Assembly: GCA_036267955.1 (NCBI GenBank)
Contig: DATAVB010000136.1
Coordinates: 1 to 64,000 of the forward strand
Reading direction: 5' to 3'
DNA from: DATAVB01 sp036267955
GTDB lineage: Bacteria > Actinomycetota > Actinomycetes > Mycobacteriales > QHCD01
DNA length: 64,000 bases
Each line of letters starts with the position of its first letter. Positions within the stretch are counted from its first letter, which is position 1. A program made the translations under genes and the position numbers. This document shows, one piece after another, positions 35,246-44,884 of the stretch. The notes beneath the pieces were generated by a model. That model made no database searches and was not told where the DNA came from. It worked only from the letters and a program-made list of their open reading frames with translations.

Positions 35246-36171
35246 CAGCCGCCCTCGCCGGTGATGCGGGCGCCGGGCACCGGCCCGTGCGCGACCCGAA
35301 CCGTCCGGCACACGCCAGCTCCCGACAGCGCGGCGGCCAGCCGCACGGCGCGGTCGTGGGAGCGGGCGAGGTAGGCGCAGGTCGGGCCGGAGCCGGAGAT
35401 CACCGCACCCAGCGCACCGAGATCCAGGCCGGCCTGCAGCGTCTTGGTCAGCAGCGGCCGGAGCCGGCGGGCCGAGGCGCCGAGGTCGTTGGCCAGCAGC
35501 CGGCCGAGCCGGGCCGGGTCGTGCGCGCGCAGGGCGTTGATCAGGTCGTCGGCCGGACCGATCCGGTCGTCGGACTCGGCCCGCATCCGGTCCAGCTCCG
35601 CGTACACCTCGGGAGTCGCCAGGCCGTCGTCGGCGATGGCCAGCACCCAGTGCCAGCCGCCGGAGGCGAGCACCGGGGTGAGCTGCTCACCCCGGCCGGT
35701 GCCGAGTGCGGTGCCGCCGGTCAGCGCGAAGGCGACGTCGCTGCCCAGCTCCGCGGCAAGCTCCAGCAGCTCCGGCCGGCCCAGCTCGGTGCCCCACAGC
35801 GCGTCGCAGGCGACGAGAGTCGCCGCCGCGTCGGCGCTGCCACCGGCCAACCCGCCGGCGACCGGGATGCCCTTCACAATGTCCAGCCGCACCGCCGGAT
35901 CCACCCCGGTGTGCCGGGCCAGCGCCATTGCAGCCCGCCAGGCGATGTTGCCCTCGTCGACCGGCAGCTCGTCGGCGCCTTCGCCGGTGATCGCCATCGA
36001 CAGGTCACGGGCCGGAGTGGCGGTCACCTCGTCGTAGAGCGACACGGCATGGAAGACCGTCACCAGGTCATGGAACCCGTCCGGCCGCAGGTCGGAGACG
36101 GCCAGATGCAGGTTGAGCTTTGCGGGAACCCGTACGGTGACCGGCTCGGGTACGCCAACGAGTCGGGTCAC
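35245..36171 (-). CDS. ispE: 4-diphosphocytidyl-2-C-methyl-D-erythritol kinase
   Basis: 308 residues from GTG 36171; AGGAAGGGA lies about ten bases upstream, which favours it over the TTG at 36192. The opening 'VTVRVPAKLNLHLAV' and GHMP glycine-rich loop 'PVAGGLAGGSADAAATL' identify the kinase; a second motif 'GAVISGSGPTCAYLA' is near the C-terminus. It phosphorylates CDP-ME in the MEP isoprenoid pathway. It sits between rsmA and the ABC-F gene, as in most actinomycetes. Confidence 0.95.
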   Translation of the reverse strand: MTRLVGVPEPVTVRVPAKLNLHLAVSDLRPDGFHDLVTVFHAVSLYDEVTATPARDLSMAITGEGADELPVDEGNIAWRAAMALARHTGVDPAVRLDIVKGIPVAGGLAGGSADAAATLVACDALWGTELGRPELLELAAELGSDVAFALTGGTALGTGRGEQLTPVLASGGWHWVLAIADDGLATPEVYAELDRMRAESDDRIGPADDLINALRAHDPARLGRLLANDLGASARRLRPLLTKTLQAGLDLGALGAVISGSGPTCAYLARSHDRAVRLAAALSGAGVCRTVRVAHGPVPGARITGEGG

Positions 36172-36239
36172 GGACCGCGGTCCCTTCCTCAAGCCACTCG
36201 ATGTTCGTCAGCTGGGTTCGCCAGCAGGGTAAGAGAATG

Positions 36240-37100
36240 CTAGCCCTCGGCCGCCGGGTCGCTTCGAGCGGCGGCGATCCGGGCGAACGCGACCACGTCC
36301 AGCGACTCCCCGCGGGCCGCCGGGTCGACTCCGGCCCGGCGCAGCGCCTGCTCGGCGGCCGGCGCCGAGCCGGCCCAACCGGCCAGGGCGGCCCGCAATC
36401 CCTTGCGGCGCTGCGCGAACGCGGCGTCGACGGCGGCGAAGGTGGCCGCCCGGTCCCCGGGCGGCGGTTGGCGGCGGGTGAAGGCGACCAGACCGGAGTC
36501 GACCCCTGGCACCGGCCAGAAGACCTGTCGCGGCACCGGCCCGGCCCGGCGGACCGCGGCGTACCAGGCGGCTTTCACCGACGGGATCCCGTACACCTTG
36601 GAGCCCGGCGCGGCGGCGAGCCGGTCGGCGACCTCGCGTTGCACCATCACCAGCCCGCTGCGCAGCGACGGCAGCAGGGCCAGCAGATGCAGCAATACCG
36701 GTACGGCGACGTTGTACGGGAGGTTGGCCACCAGCGTGGTCGGCGGCGATCCGGGCAGCCCGGTCAGGGTCAACCCGTCGGCCTGCACCACCGTCAGCCG
36801 GTCCACCAACGCCGGCAACCGATCCTCCACAGTGGACGGAAGAGCGGTGGCGAGGACTGGGTCGATCTCGACCGCGGTCACCCCGGCCACCGCGGACAGC
36901 AGCCCGAGGGTCAATGAGCCGAGGCCGGGCCCGATCTCCAACACCGTGTCGGCCGGGTCGAGCTCGGCCGTGCGCACGATCCGGCGAACCGTGTTGGCGT
37001 CGTGCAGAAAGTTCTGGCCGAGCGTCTTGGTGGGGCGCAGCCCAAGCCCGTCGGCAAGCCGACGGATCTCGGCCGGGCCGAGCAGTCCACTACCTGTCAA
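36240..37100 (-). CDS. rsmA: 16S rRNA dimethyladenosine transferase
   Basis: 286 residues. 'PTKTLGQNFLHDANTVRRIVRTAEL', SAM motif 'VLEIGPGLGSLT' and the catalytic 'NLPYN' are all present. It dimethylates two adjacent adenines near the 3' end of 16S rRNA. The start is TTG 37100; no ATG or GTG precedes the conserved region and the ribosome site is weak. It lies 25 bp after rpf. Confidence 0.95.
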   Translation of the reverse strand: MTGSGLLGPAEIRRLADGLGLRPTKTLGQNFLHDANTVRRIVRTAELDPADTVLEIGPGLGSLTLGLLSAVAGVTAVEIDPVLATALPSTVEDRLPALVDRLTVVQADGLTLTGLPGSPPTTLVANLPYNVAVPVLLHLLALLPSLRSGLVMVQREVADRLAAAPGSKVYGIPSVKAAWYAAVRRAGPVPRQVFWPVPGVDSGLVAFTRRQPPPGDRAATFAAVDAAFAQRRKGLRAALAGWAGSAPAAEQALRRAGVDPAARGESLDVVAFARIAAARSDPAAEG

Positions 37101-37125
37101 CTGCTCAGCTACCTGTCACAACGGG

Positions 37126-38451
37126 TCAGTTGTAGACGTTGTGACCGCAGACCGGCCACGGCTGCGGGCCACGGGCGGCGAAGACCCGCTGGGCGATGGC
37201 GATCTGCTGTTCCCGGGTGGCGAGGTCGGGCCGCGGGGCGTAGGCGCCGCCACCATTGGACAGCCAGGTGCCGAGGTCGAACTGCAGGCCGCCGTAGAAC
37301 CCGTTGCCGCTGTTGATCTGCCAGTTGTTGGTCGACTCGCAGCGGGCCACCGCATCCCAGTCCAGCTTGCCGTTGTTCGGCACATTGGCCGCGGTGATCT
37401 TCGGCAAGGGCTTGGTGCCGACCCGGACCACCTTCGTCTGAGCGGCCTTGACCACATTGCGCTGGACCAGCGTCTTGCTGCCCGGCTTTCCGTCGACATA
37501 GGCGATCCGGTAGACGAGCTGCTCCACGCCGTCCTGGCCGTGCTGCTCGACCTGCTGGTCGCCCTTGAGCAGGGTGGCGTCGGACTTGTGCTTGGTCGGG
37601 AAGCTGAGCGTGGCCGACCGGGTCACCGTCTTGTAGGCGATGCGGTTGACCGTCACGGTCATGCCGTTGCGCAGCGGGGTGTCGACCGACGGGGTGACGC
37701 GGTCCTCCGGGCCGACCGGGATTCGCGAGTCCGACAGCAGGTCGGCGACGGTCGCGCCGGTGCTGTGCCCGGTGAACCGGGCGCCGTCGACGACGAGGGT
37801 GGCGTGCTTGGGCAGTTCGACCTGGACGGCCGCGTTCTTCATCGGCAGCTTGGCCCAGCGGTCACCGGGAATGTAGGCACCGGTGTTGGCCAGGCCGACA
37901 TCGCGGACGAAGGCGTTGACCGTGGAGGCGGTGGACCAGACCTTCTTGGTGGTGTCGCCGACCTTGAGCTCCACCGGGCGGCTGCGCTGGACGGTGATGT
38001 GATCACCGTCGGAGACCGGGGTGTTGAGCTTGGGGGACACCGAATCGTGCGGCCCGAGCGCGATGTGCGCGTCGGCCAGGACGCCCTTGACGTTGGGCGA
38101 GTAGCTGTCGACCGAGTGGTTGACCCCGTCGACGTTGACCTCGACGGTCTTGTCCAGCGAGGCCCAGGCGACCGTGCCACCCACGAGGCCGGTGACGACC
38201 GTGCCGTAGAGACCGAGCTTGACCGCGCTCGGCCGGTTGTGGCCCGCCCGGGCCGAGCGGCCGTTACCGGGCCGGCTGTGGCTGTGACTGTGGCTCGGAC
38301 CGTGGCTCTGGCTGTGACTCTGACTGAGCGCCGACGATGCGGCCGGATGCGGGAGGGTCACCGCAGCCATCGGCTGCGTCGATACGGCGGCGAGGGCAGC
38401 TGGGACCTGCTTGGGTGCTGCGTGCCTCTTGGGGGCGGCGTGACGACCCAC
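37126..38451 (-). CDS. rpf: Resuscitation-promoting factor with DUF348 and G5 domains
   Basis: 441 residues from GTG 38451, which has AGGAG five bases upstream. A cytoplasmic, His/Ser-rich N-terminus ('SQSHGPSHSHSHS') precedes one membrane helix ('LGLYGTVVTGLVGGTVAWA', about 78-98). Then follow three DUF348 repeats (about 100-275), a G5 domain (about 280-355) and the transglycosylase-like Rpf domain ('WDAVARCESTNNWQINSGNG') with its catalytic Glu. It cleaves peptidoglycan outside the cell and helps growth from dormancy. Position before rsmA is conserved. Confidence 0.94.
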   Translation of the reverse strand: MGRHAAPKRHAAPKQVPAALAAVSTQPMAAVTLPHPAASSALSQSHSQSHGPSHSHSHSRPGNGRSARAGHNRPSAVKLGLYGTVVTGLVGGTVAWASLDKTVEVNVDGVNHSVDSYSPNVKGVLADAHIALGPHDSVSPKLNTPVSDGDHITVQRSRPVELKVGDTTKKVWSTASTVNAFVRDVGLANTGAYIPGDRWAKLPMKNAAVQVELPKHATLVVDGARFTGHSTGATVADLLSDSRIPVGPEDRVTPSVDTPLRNGMTVTVNRIAYKTVTRSATLSFPTKHKSDATLLKGDQQVEQHGQDGVEQLVYRIAYVDGKPGSKTLVQRNVVKAAQTKVVRVGTKPLPKITAANVPNNGKLDWDAVARCESTNNWQINSGNGFYGGLQFDLGTWLSNGGGAYAPRPDLATREQQIAIAQRVFAARGPQPWPVCGHNVYN

Positions 38452-39213
38452 GATGCTCCTGTGGTCGATCCACCCGGGCAGGGGGGCGTGAAGGCGACGC
38501 GTCTGCTGCCCCCGCTCGACGCTTGTGCCGCCCGGAGCTCCCCACCCCGGCCAACGATCACGACACGATAACGGAGGCACGATGATGTTCTCAACACCGG
38601 GGGTCGATTTTTCGGCCGTGTCGCCCAGAAGAGACGGGCCTGATCGGCGCAACATCGGGAGCATTCGCCCGTTCCGGGACGCGGGGGACACCAATGGAAG
38701 CCGGAACAACCTCGATGCACCGGTCGGACAGCTGGCCCTCGCACCCCGTCGATCCTGGCTAAAGCGCTACTCTGACCCCTTCGCCTGACCGGACGGGCCA
38801 GAACCGCTTGGCTGCCGGGCTACGCCGACCAGCTCGTCACCCGAGACGTCCCCGCAATAAGCACGCGACGCGATCCCGTTCGGATACGCAGGTTCGCAGG
38901 GACTCTCGCGCTGAACACAGCGGGAATCGTCAGCGAAAAGACCCTCTATACGACGTACCGACGGTCCTGCGGGATGGAAATCCCCTCGGCCGGCTGATCG
39001 ACACGTTGGCGCTCGCCCAGCTGCGACCTCAATTGGCGTTACTTGAGCAGCGTTCATCGCTGGCGCGGTCCTGCACACGGGCCCGCAGCCCTACCAACTC
39101 AGTGATCGGATCGCTGCCCTTCCACTGTGGCGCCTCCGGGCGTAGCCCTGTTCAGCGAAATGCGGGGTGTCGGCCGAGATCGCTCGCTCGTTTGCTGCCA
39201 CCGCCGCTCAGCA
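38452..39213. other. 762-bp gap between rpf and GH4 genes
   Basis: No supported gene. On the minus strand a TTGAGA...TATCGT pair (near 38560-38590, 18-base spacing) could be an rpf promoter. I looked for the ydaO-type c-di-AMP riboswitch that often precedes rpf genes and did not find its conserved blocks. Confidence 0.5.
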
Positions 39214-40572
39214 TCAGGCCTGGGCGAAATCCGGCAGCCACTGCTGCTGCGCCGCAAACAGTTCGTCGACCATTGCGGTGATCTGGTCCAGGGTCAGCAG
39301 AGCGCCGGTCAACGGGTCAAGCATGACCGCGTGATAGACGTGCTGCCGGTCTCCGGTCAGCGCGGCGGTGACCGCCAACTGCTGCACGTTGATCGCGTTC
39401 CGGTTGACCGCGGCGCACTGCGGCGGCAGTGGGCCGACGGCGGTCGGCTGCACGCCGTTTGAGTCGACCAGACAGGGCACCTCGACGCAGCAGCCGACCG
39501 GCAGGTTGGGGATGAGATCCCGGTTGGCCACGTTGCCGTAGATGACGCTCGGCGCACCCGTCTCCATGCTGTGGATGATCCGCGCGCCGTACTCCAGCGA
39601 CGGCTCGACCTTGTCCTTCAGCTTCTGCAGGAGGTCGGCCGTCTGGCCCTCCTCGTCGTGCGCGGCGCAGAGCTCGTAGTAGTCCCACCGCTTCGGGATG
39701 AAGGCGTCGACCGCCGCCTTGTTCTTCCGGAAATACGGGACGTATTCCGACGCGTGGTGGCTGGACTCGGTGTGGAAGTAGCCGAACTTGGCCATCAGCT
39801 GGGTCCGGACCCGCTCGGCCGCGCCCTCGTACACCGAGGCACCCCTCGCCTCACTGTGGTCGCCGGAGTCACCGGCAACATCATCCAGTTCCTGGGCCGG
39901 CAGGTGATGGGCGGCCATGACCTCGCGCAGCCGCGGGTAGAGATCCTCGCTGCCACGGGCGAATTCGGTGAACCAGGCCTGGTGGTTGATCCCGGCCGAG
40001 ATGAACCGGACCTCCTCGTACGGCACCTCGAGCTCGCGGGCCAGCATCCGGGAGGTGTTCTGCACGCTGTGGCACAGGCCGACTGTCTCGATGCCCAGCT
40101 CGGTGAGGAACCAGCAGTTCATCGCCATCGGGTTGGCGTAGTTGATGAGCAGCGCGCCGGGGCAGAGCTCGCGCATGTCCGTGGCGATCTGCCGGTACGC
40201 CGGGACCGAACGGAGAAAGCGGAAAACCCCGCCGGGACCGAGGGTGTCGCCGACCGGCTGGTCCAGGCCGTATCGGCGCGGAATCTCCACATCGGTCCGG
40301 TACGCCTCGATGCCGCCGACCTGGAAGGTGACGATCACGTAATCCGCACCGTCCAAGGCCGCGCGCCGGTCGGTGGTGCGCACGACATCGGCCGGGAATC
40401 CGTGGTGCCGCACCAATTCCGTGGCCGCGTCGGCCGTCCGGGCCAGCCGGGTCGGGTCGAGGTCCATCAGCGTCAGGGTGCTGTCCCGCAATTCCGGAAA
40501 GCTCAGCAGATCGCCGATGAGACGGAGCGGGAAAACATATCCACCGGCACCGATGATCGAAATCTTCGCCAT
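39214..40572 (-). CDS. GH4 family glycosidase (alpha-galactosidase/alpha-glucosidase type)
   Basis: 452 residues from ATG 40572. The NAD-binding start 'AKISIIGAGGYVFPLRLIGD', the 'NPMAMNCWFL' and 'GLCHSVQNTSRML' (metal-binding Cys) motifs and 'INHQAWFTEF' are those of GH4, which uses NAD+ and Mn2+. The MelA-like group (alpha-galactosidase or alpha-glucosidase/alpha-glucuronidase) fits better than the 6-phospho group, but substrate is open. It sits between tatD and rpf, which are often adjacent, with no sugar transporter nearby, so it looks inserted. Confidence 0.88.
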   Translation of the reverse strand: MAKISIIGAGGYVFPLRLIGDLLSFPELRDSTLTLMDLDPTRLARTADAATELVRHHGFPADVVRTTDRRAALDGADYVIVTFQVGGIEAYRTDVEIPRRYGLDQPVGDTLGPGGVFRFLRSVPAYRQIATDMRELCPGALLINYANPMAMNCWFLTELGIETVGLCHSVQNTSRMLARELEVPYEEVRFISAGINHQAWFTEFARGSEDLYPRLREVMAAHHLPAQELDDVAGDSGDHSEARGASVYEGAAERVRTQLMAKFGYFHTESSHHASEYVPYFRKNKAAVDAFIPKRWDYYELCAAHDEEGQTADLLQKLKDKVEPSLEYGARIIHSMETGAPSVIYGNVANRDLIPNLPVGCCVEVPCLVDSNGVQPTAVGPLPPQCAAVNRNAINVQQLAVTAALTGDRQHVYHAVMLDPLTGALLTLDQITAMVDELFAAQQQWLPDFAQA

Positions 40573-40675
40573 GGTCGCCCACAACTTTCGTTCTGTGACA
40601 GGAGTTTCTTTCGACCCAATTAACTCACGGCATTCCGCGTCGAACCCGGATCAGGCCCGACCGGAATCGGCACGG

Positions 40676-41500
40676 TCAGGCGGGCAGACCGAAAACCCGG
40701 GCCGCCGTCGCGGTCACGCCCTGGGCCAGCGCCTCGACCGGCCGGCCGGTGGCCTCGGCCAGGGCGCGCAGGGTGAGCGGTACGAGGTACGGCGCATTCG
40801 GCCGGCCGCGGTAGGGCATCGGGGTGAGGAACGGCGCGTCGGTCTCGACCAGCAGCTGCCCGTCCGGGACGAGCCGGGCCGCCTCGCGCAGGGCCGGCGC
40901 ATTCTTGAAGGTCACCGTGCCGGCGAAGCTCAGCACGTATCCGGCGGCCACACATTCCCGAGCCATCTCGGCGTCACCGGAGAAACAGTGGAAAACGGTG
41001 TGCTCCGGCGGCCCCTCCTCGCGCAGCACCCGCAGAATGTCGGCATGCGCGTCCCGGTCGTGGATGACCAGCGCCTTGCCGGCCTGCTTGGCCAGCGCGA
41101 TGTGCCGGCGGAACGCCTCCTGCTGGACCTTGGGCTCGACCCGACCCCAGTAGTAGTCCAGCCCGGTCTCGCCGACCGCCACCACCTGCGGCAGCGCGGC
41201 CAACGCCGCGAGCCGGTCGTACGTGTCGTCGGTCAGCTCGCCGGTCTCGTTGGGATGGACGGCGACGGTGGCATAGACGTCCGGGTGCACGCCAGCCCTG
41301 GCCGCGCACCACTGTGAACTGTCCACTGTGTCCCCGGCGGTGATGACCCGGCGGATACCCACCGCCCGGGCCTGTTCCAGCACCAGGGCCACGTCAGCGT
41401 CGTCGTGGCAGCCCATCGTGTCGAGATGGCAGTGACTGTCCAGCGCCTCGACCGGCAGCGGCTCGGGGGCCGGCGGCAGCTCACCCCGCCGCTGACTCAT
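40676..41500 (-). CDS. tatD: TatD family metal-dependent deoxyribonuclease
   Basis: 274 residues from ATG 41500, with GGAG six bases upstream. The metal-binding motifs 'DSHCHLD', 'VHPNETG', 'GETGLDYYWGR', 'IHDRDAHAD' and 'HCFSGD', and 'ETDAPFLTPMPYRGRPN' near the end, are complete. TatD enzymes are 3'-5' exonucleases involved in DNA repair and may also process D-aminoacyl-tRNA. It is downstream of metG with a family A hairpin between them. Confidence 0.93.
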   Translation of the reverse strand: MSQRRGELPPAPEPLPVEALDSHCHLDTMGCHDDADVALVLEQARAVGIRRVITAGDTVDSSQWCAARAGVHPDVYATVAVHPNETGELTDDTYDRLAALAALPQVVAVGETGLDYYWGRVEPKVQQEAFRRHIALAKQAGKALVIHDRDAHADILRVLREEGPPEHTVFHCFSGDAEMARECVAAGYVLSFAGTVTFKNAPALREAARLVPDGQLLVETDAPFLTPMPYRGRPNAPYLVPLTLRALAEATGRPVEALAQGVTATAARVFGLPA

Positions 41501-41522
41501 CGCGTCTCCGCCCCCTCCACCC

Positions 41523-41582
41523 GTGATCATGCAGAAAGGGTCCGTGACACGCCGTACGAAAGAGCCCTTTCTGCATGATCAT
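41523..41582. repeat. Dispersed hairpin repeat, family A copy 2
   Basis: Arms TGATCATGCAGAAAGGG (41524-41540) and the perfect complement (41565-41581). The inner GGTCCGTGACACGCCGTACG is shared, inverted, with the copy at 9354-9413. It lies between metG and tatD, so it could lower read-through between them. Confidence 0.92.
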
Positions 41583-41596
41583 GACGGAGGGATTGC

Positions 41597-43390
41597 TCAT
41601 TCCGGAGGGGCGAAACGCGCCAACTCTTCCTCCACAATGGAGGGATCGAGTTTGCGGAACACCGGCTTCGGCGCTGCCAGCGGCGTGCCGGGGACGATGG
41701 GCGTGGACTCCCAGCGCGCCCCGGTCTCGTACTCACCGGTCAGCACGCCGTACGACGGGCCGCCCTCCTCCTCGACCTCACGCCGCTCCGGCATCGCCGC
41801 CCACGTATCGGTATTGCCGAGCAGCTCGTGCACCTGCTGGGCGGAATGCGGCAGGAATGGCGTGAGCAGGGCCTTGCAGTCGTCGACCGCCTGCAGCGCG
41901 ACGTGCAGCACGGTCTGCATCCGGTCCGGATCGGCCGTACGCAGCTTCCACGGCTCCATGTCGGAGATGTATTTGTTGGCCAATCCGACGACCCGCATTG
42001 TCTCGGTGACGGCGGCCTTCTGGCGGGACGACGCCAACAATTCACCCACCGAGGCAAAGGCGCCCTTCGTGGCAGCCAGCAGGTCACGGTCCACATCGGA
42101 CAATTCTCCGGCGGCGGGCACCGAGCCGACGTTCTTCGCCGCCATCGCGATGGACCGGTTGACCAGATTTCCCCAGCCGGCGACCAGTTCGTCATTGTTG
42201 CGCCGCAGGAACTCCGACCAGGTGAAGTCGGTGTCCTGATTCTCCGGCCCGGCGACGGCCAGGTAATAGCGCAGCGAATCGGCGTCGTACCGGGACAGGA
42301 AATCGCGGACCAGAATGCCGACGCCACGCGACGAGGAGAATTTCCGCGCCTCCATGGTCAGGAATTCACTGGAGATGACCTCGCCGGGCAGGTTGAGGTG
42401 GCCGAGCGATCCCGGTGTGCCGCCGCGGTCTCCCTCGCCGTTGTAGCCGAGCAGCTGGGCCGGCCAGATTTCGGCGTGGAAGACGATGTTGTCCTTGCCC
42501 ATGAAATAATACGAACGAGCGTCCGGGTCCTGCCACCAGGCCCGCCAGGCGTCCGGGTCGCCGGAGCGCTTCGCCCATTCGATGGACGCCGACAGATAGC
42601 CGACGACGGCGTCGAACCAGACGTAGATGCGCTTGTCGGAACGGTCCCGCCAACCGTCCAGCGGTACGGGCACGCCCCAGTCGAGGTCCCGGGTGTACGA
42701 CCGCGGCTTGAGGTCGTCGAGCAGGTTGAGGGAGAACTTCAGCACGTTGCTGCGCCAGCCCTTACGGGACCGCAGCCAGGTGGCCAGCGCCTCGGAAAAG
42801 GCCGGCAGGTCGAGGAAGTAGTGCTCGGTCTCGATGAATTTCGGCTTCTCGCCGTTGATCTTCGACACCGGGTTGATCAGGTCGATCGGGTCCAGCTGGT
42901 TGCCGCAGTTGTCGCACTGATCGCCGCGGGCGCCGTCGTAACCGCAGATCGGGCAGGTGCCCTCGATGTAGCGGTCCGGCAGGGTGCGGCCGGTCGATGG
43001 TGATACGGCGCCCATCATCGTCTTGGGAAAGACATAACCGTTCTTGTAGAGCCCGAGAAATATCTCCTGGGAGACGGCCGCGTGATTGAGCGTCGTGGTC
43101 CGGGTGAAGAGGTCATAGGACAGCCCGAGCGCCTGCAGATCCTCCGAGATCATCCCGTTGTAGCGGTCGGCCAGGGCACGCGGCGTGACGCCCTCCTCGT
43201 CGGCGGCGACCAGGATCGGCGTGCCGTGCTCGTCGGTACCCGACACCATGAGCACCCGGTTGCCGGCCATTCGCTGGTACCGGCTGAAAACGTCCGACGG
43301 GACACCGAATCCCGCCACGTGTCCGATGTGCCGTGGACCGCTGGCATACGGCCAGGCGACGGCGGTGAGGATGTGCTTCGGGCTGCTCAT
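41597..43390 (-). CDS. metG: Methionyl-tRNA synthetase
   Basis: 597 residues from ATG 43390. 'PYASGPRHIGHVAGFG' is the HIGH site; the KMSKS loop is the actinobacterial variant 'KFSSSRG'; the zinc knuckle is 'CPICGYDGARGDQCDNC'. No C-terminal EMAP-type tRNA-binding domain is present, as in other short MetG enzymes. It charges initiator and elongator tRNA-Met. Confidence 0.96.
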   Translation of the reverse strand: MSSPKHILTAVAWPYASGPRHIGHVAGFGVPSDVFSRYQRMAGNRVLMVSGTDEHGTPILVAADEEGVTPRALADRYNGMISEDLQALGLSYDLFTRTTTLNHAAVSQEIFLGLYKNGYVFPKTMMGAVSPSTGRTLPDRYIEGTCPICGYDGARGDQCDNCGNQLDPIDLINPVSKINGEKPKFIETEHYFLDLPAFSEALATWLRSRKGWRSNVLKFSLNLLDDLKPRSYTRDLDWGVPVPLDGWRDRSDKRIYVWFDAVVGYLSASIEWAKRSGDPDAWRAWWQDPDARSYYFMGKDNIVFHAEIWPAQLLGYNGEGDRGGTPGSLGHLNLPGEVISSEFLTMEARKFSSSRGVGILVRDFLSRYDADSLRYYLAVAGPENQDTDFTWSEFLRRNNDELVAGWGNLVNRSIAMAAKNVGSVPAAGELSDVDRDLLAATKGAFASVGELLASSRQKAAVTETMRVVGLANKYISDMEPWKLRTADPDRMQTVLHVALQAVDDCKALLTPFLPHSAQQVHELLGNTDTWAAMPERREVEEEGGPSYGVLTGEYETGARWESTPIVPGTPLAAPKPVFRKLDPSIVEEELARFAPPE

Positions 43391-43534
43391 AACGCCAGCG
43401 TAGTGATGGCCCACACCGGTCTCGATCAGGCGTCCGCCGAGGACCTTCGAGTGCTACGCTGCGAAGCGGCCGATTGCAGCTCGATAACGATGCATTTTCG
43501 GCGTCCGGTTTGCGACCGCGAGGAGGTGGGGCCA

Positions 43535-43597
43535 GTGAGTTCTGGTGAACATTCCAGTCCGACGCGCGCGCCGCTTTCTCCCAGCGTGGCCGGCTGA
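43535..43597 (+). CDS. Possible 20-residue leader peptide upstream of corA
   Basis: GTG 43535 has a very strong GAGGAGGT ribosome site seven bases upstream and codes 20 residues ending 'APLSPSVAG', with three Pro. It lies in the 370-bp metG-corA gap, 163 bp before the corA start. The ribosome site is better than that of corA. It could be a leader peptide tied to Mg supply, or an unrelated small protein. Confidence 0.4.
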   Translation: MSSGEHSSPTRAPLSPSVAG

Positions 43598-43760
43598 TCC
43601 CGCCCCACTGATGAGAGTTCCTCGCCCACGAGCCGAGGATCGCGACGCGCGCTCACACGTGTCCACTGCTGAACCGACCGACGACTCTCCGGAGTCGGAC
43701 CGGTCCGGTGCAGCAGGTCCATCCCGCCTACCGGTGGATACCAGTGCAGCGGAGCCACGC

Positions 43761-44843
43761 ATGAGCACACCTCTGAAGATTGCCCGTCGTCCGATTGCCC
43801 GCCGACGCGCGGTGAACCGCGCGTCGGCCGCGCCCTCGGCCCGACCGCGCGAATGCGTGATCGACTGCGGGGTCTACGTCGACGGTGCCCGGCTGCCGTT
43901 CTCCGGCGACTACGTGGAGGCGGCCAAGTTGGCCCGCCGGCGGCACGGGTTCGTCTGGCTGGGCGTGCACGAGCCGACCGCCGAGCAGTTCGCCGGTATC
44001 GCCGAGGAATTCCACCTGCACCCGCTGGCCGTCGAGGACGCGGTCAGCGCCTCCCAGCGACCGAAGCTGGAACGGTACGACGACACGCTCTTCGTCGCAC
44101 TGAAGACACTGCGGTACGTCGAGCATGAGCGGCTCACCGCCACCAGCGAGATCGTGAACACCGGCGAGGTGATGGTGTTCGTCGGCGCCGACTTCGCGAT
44201 CACGGTGCGGCACGGGCGGCACGGCGAACTCGGCAGCGTCCGGCAGCTGCTGGAGGAGCGGCCCGATCTGCTGTCCTACGGGCCTTCCGCCGTGCTGTAC
44301 GCCATCGCCGACAACGTGGTGGACGCCTACCTGTCGGTGGTCGGCGACGTCGAGGTCGACATCGACGAGGTGGAGAGCTCGGTCTTCTCCCCCAGCCGAT
44401 CGCAGGATGTCGAGCGGATCTACCAGCTCAAGCGCGAACTGCTGGAGCTGCGCCGGGCCGTCGCGCCGCTGACCGCGCCGATGCGCACCCTGGCCGAGCG
44501 GCACCTTCCCGCCGTACCGGAGGACATCCGCGAATACTTCCGGGACGTCGCCGACCACGTCGCCCGGGTCCGGGAGCAGGTGGGCAGCTTCGATGAGTTG
44601 CTGACCTCGATCCTGCAGGCCTGCCTGGCTCGGATGACGATGGCCGAGAACGAGGACATGCGGAAGATCTCGGCGTGGGTGGCGATCGCGGCGGTGCCGA
44701 CCGCGGTCTGCGCGGTCTACGGGATGAACTTCAAGCACATGCCTGAGCTGCAGTGGATGTACGGCTACCCCATCGTGATGGGTGTCATCGGGGTCATCTG
44801 CCTGCTGCTCTACCGCGGCTTCCGGCACAACGGCTGGCTCTAG
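43761..44843 (+). CDS. corA: CorA family magnesium/cobalt transporter
   Basis: 360 residues from ATG 43761, with GGAG six bases upstream; the frame is open further upstream but low-complexity. A large cytoplasmic domain with long helices precedes two C-terminal membrane helices; the pore signature is 'YGMNFKHMPEL' (GMN). It takes up Mg2+ as a pentamer. Basic N-terminus ('KIARRPIARRRAVNR'). Convergent with rsmI. Confidence 0.92.
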   Translation: MSTPLKIARRPIARRRAVNRASAAPSARPRECVIDCGVYVDGARLPFSGDYVEAAKLARRRHGFVWLGVHEPTAEQFAGIAEEFHLHPLAVEDAVSASQRPKLERYDDTLFVALKTLRYVEHERLTATSEIVNTGEVMVFVGADFAITVRHGRHGELGSVRQLLEERPDLLSYGPSAVLYAIADNVVDAYLSVVGDVEVDIDEVESSVFSPSRSQDVERIYQLKRELLELRRAVAPLTAPMRTLAERHLPAVPEDIREYFRDVADHVARVREQVGSFDELLTSILQACLARMTMAENEDMRKISAWVAIAAVPTAVCAVYGMNFKHMPELQWMYGYPIVMGVIGVICLLLYRGFRHNGWL

Positions 44844-44884
44844 CACCGCGGCCAGATTCTGCTCCATGATCATGACCGCGAAAT

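Noticed and set aside
38452..39213. ydaO-type c-di-AMP riboswitch before rpf
   Set aside because: The conserved GGGGTGAATC and CCGAACCCGTCAGC blocks are not seen on the minus strand.
44850..44880. Third copy of the family A repeat
   Set aside because: Only TTCTGC and ATGATCATG remain and no second arm is found, so it is noted only as a possible relic.
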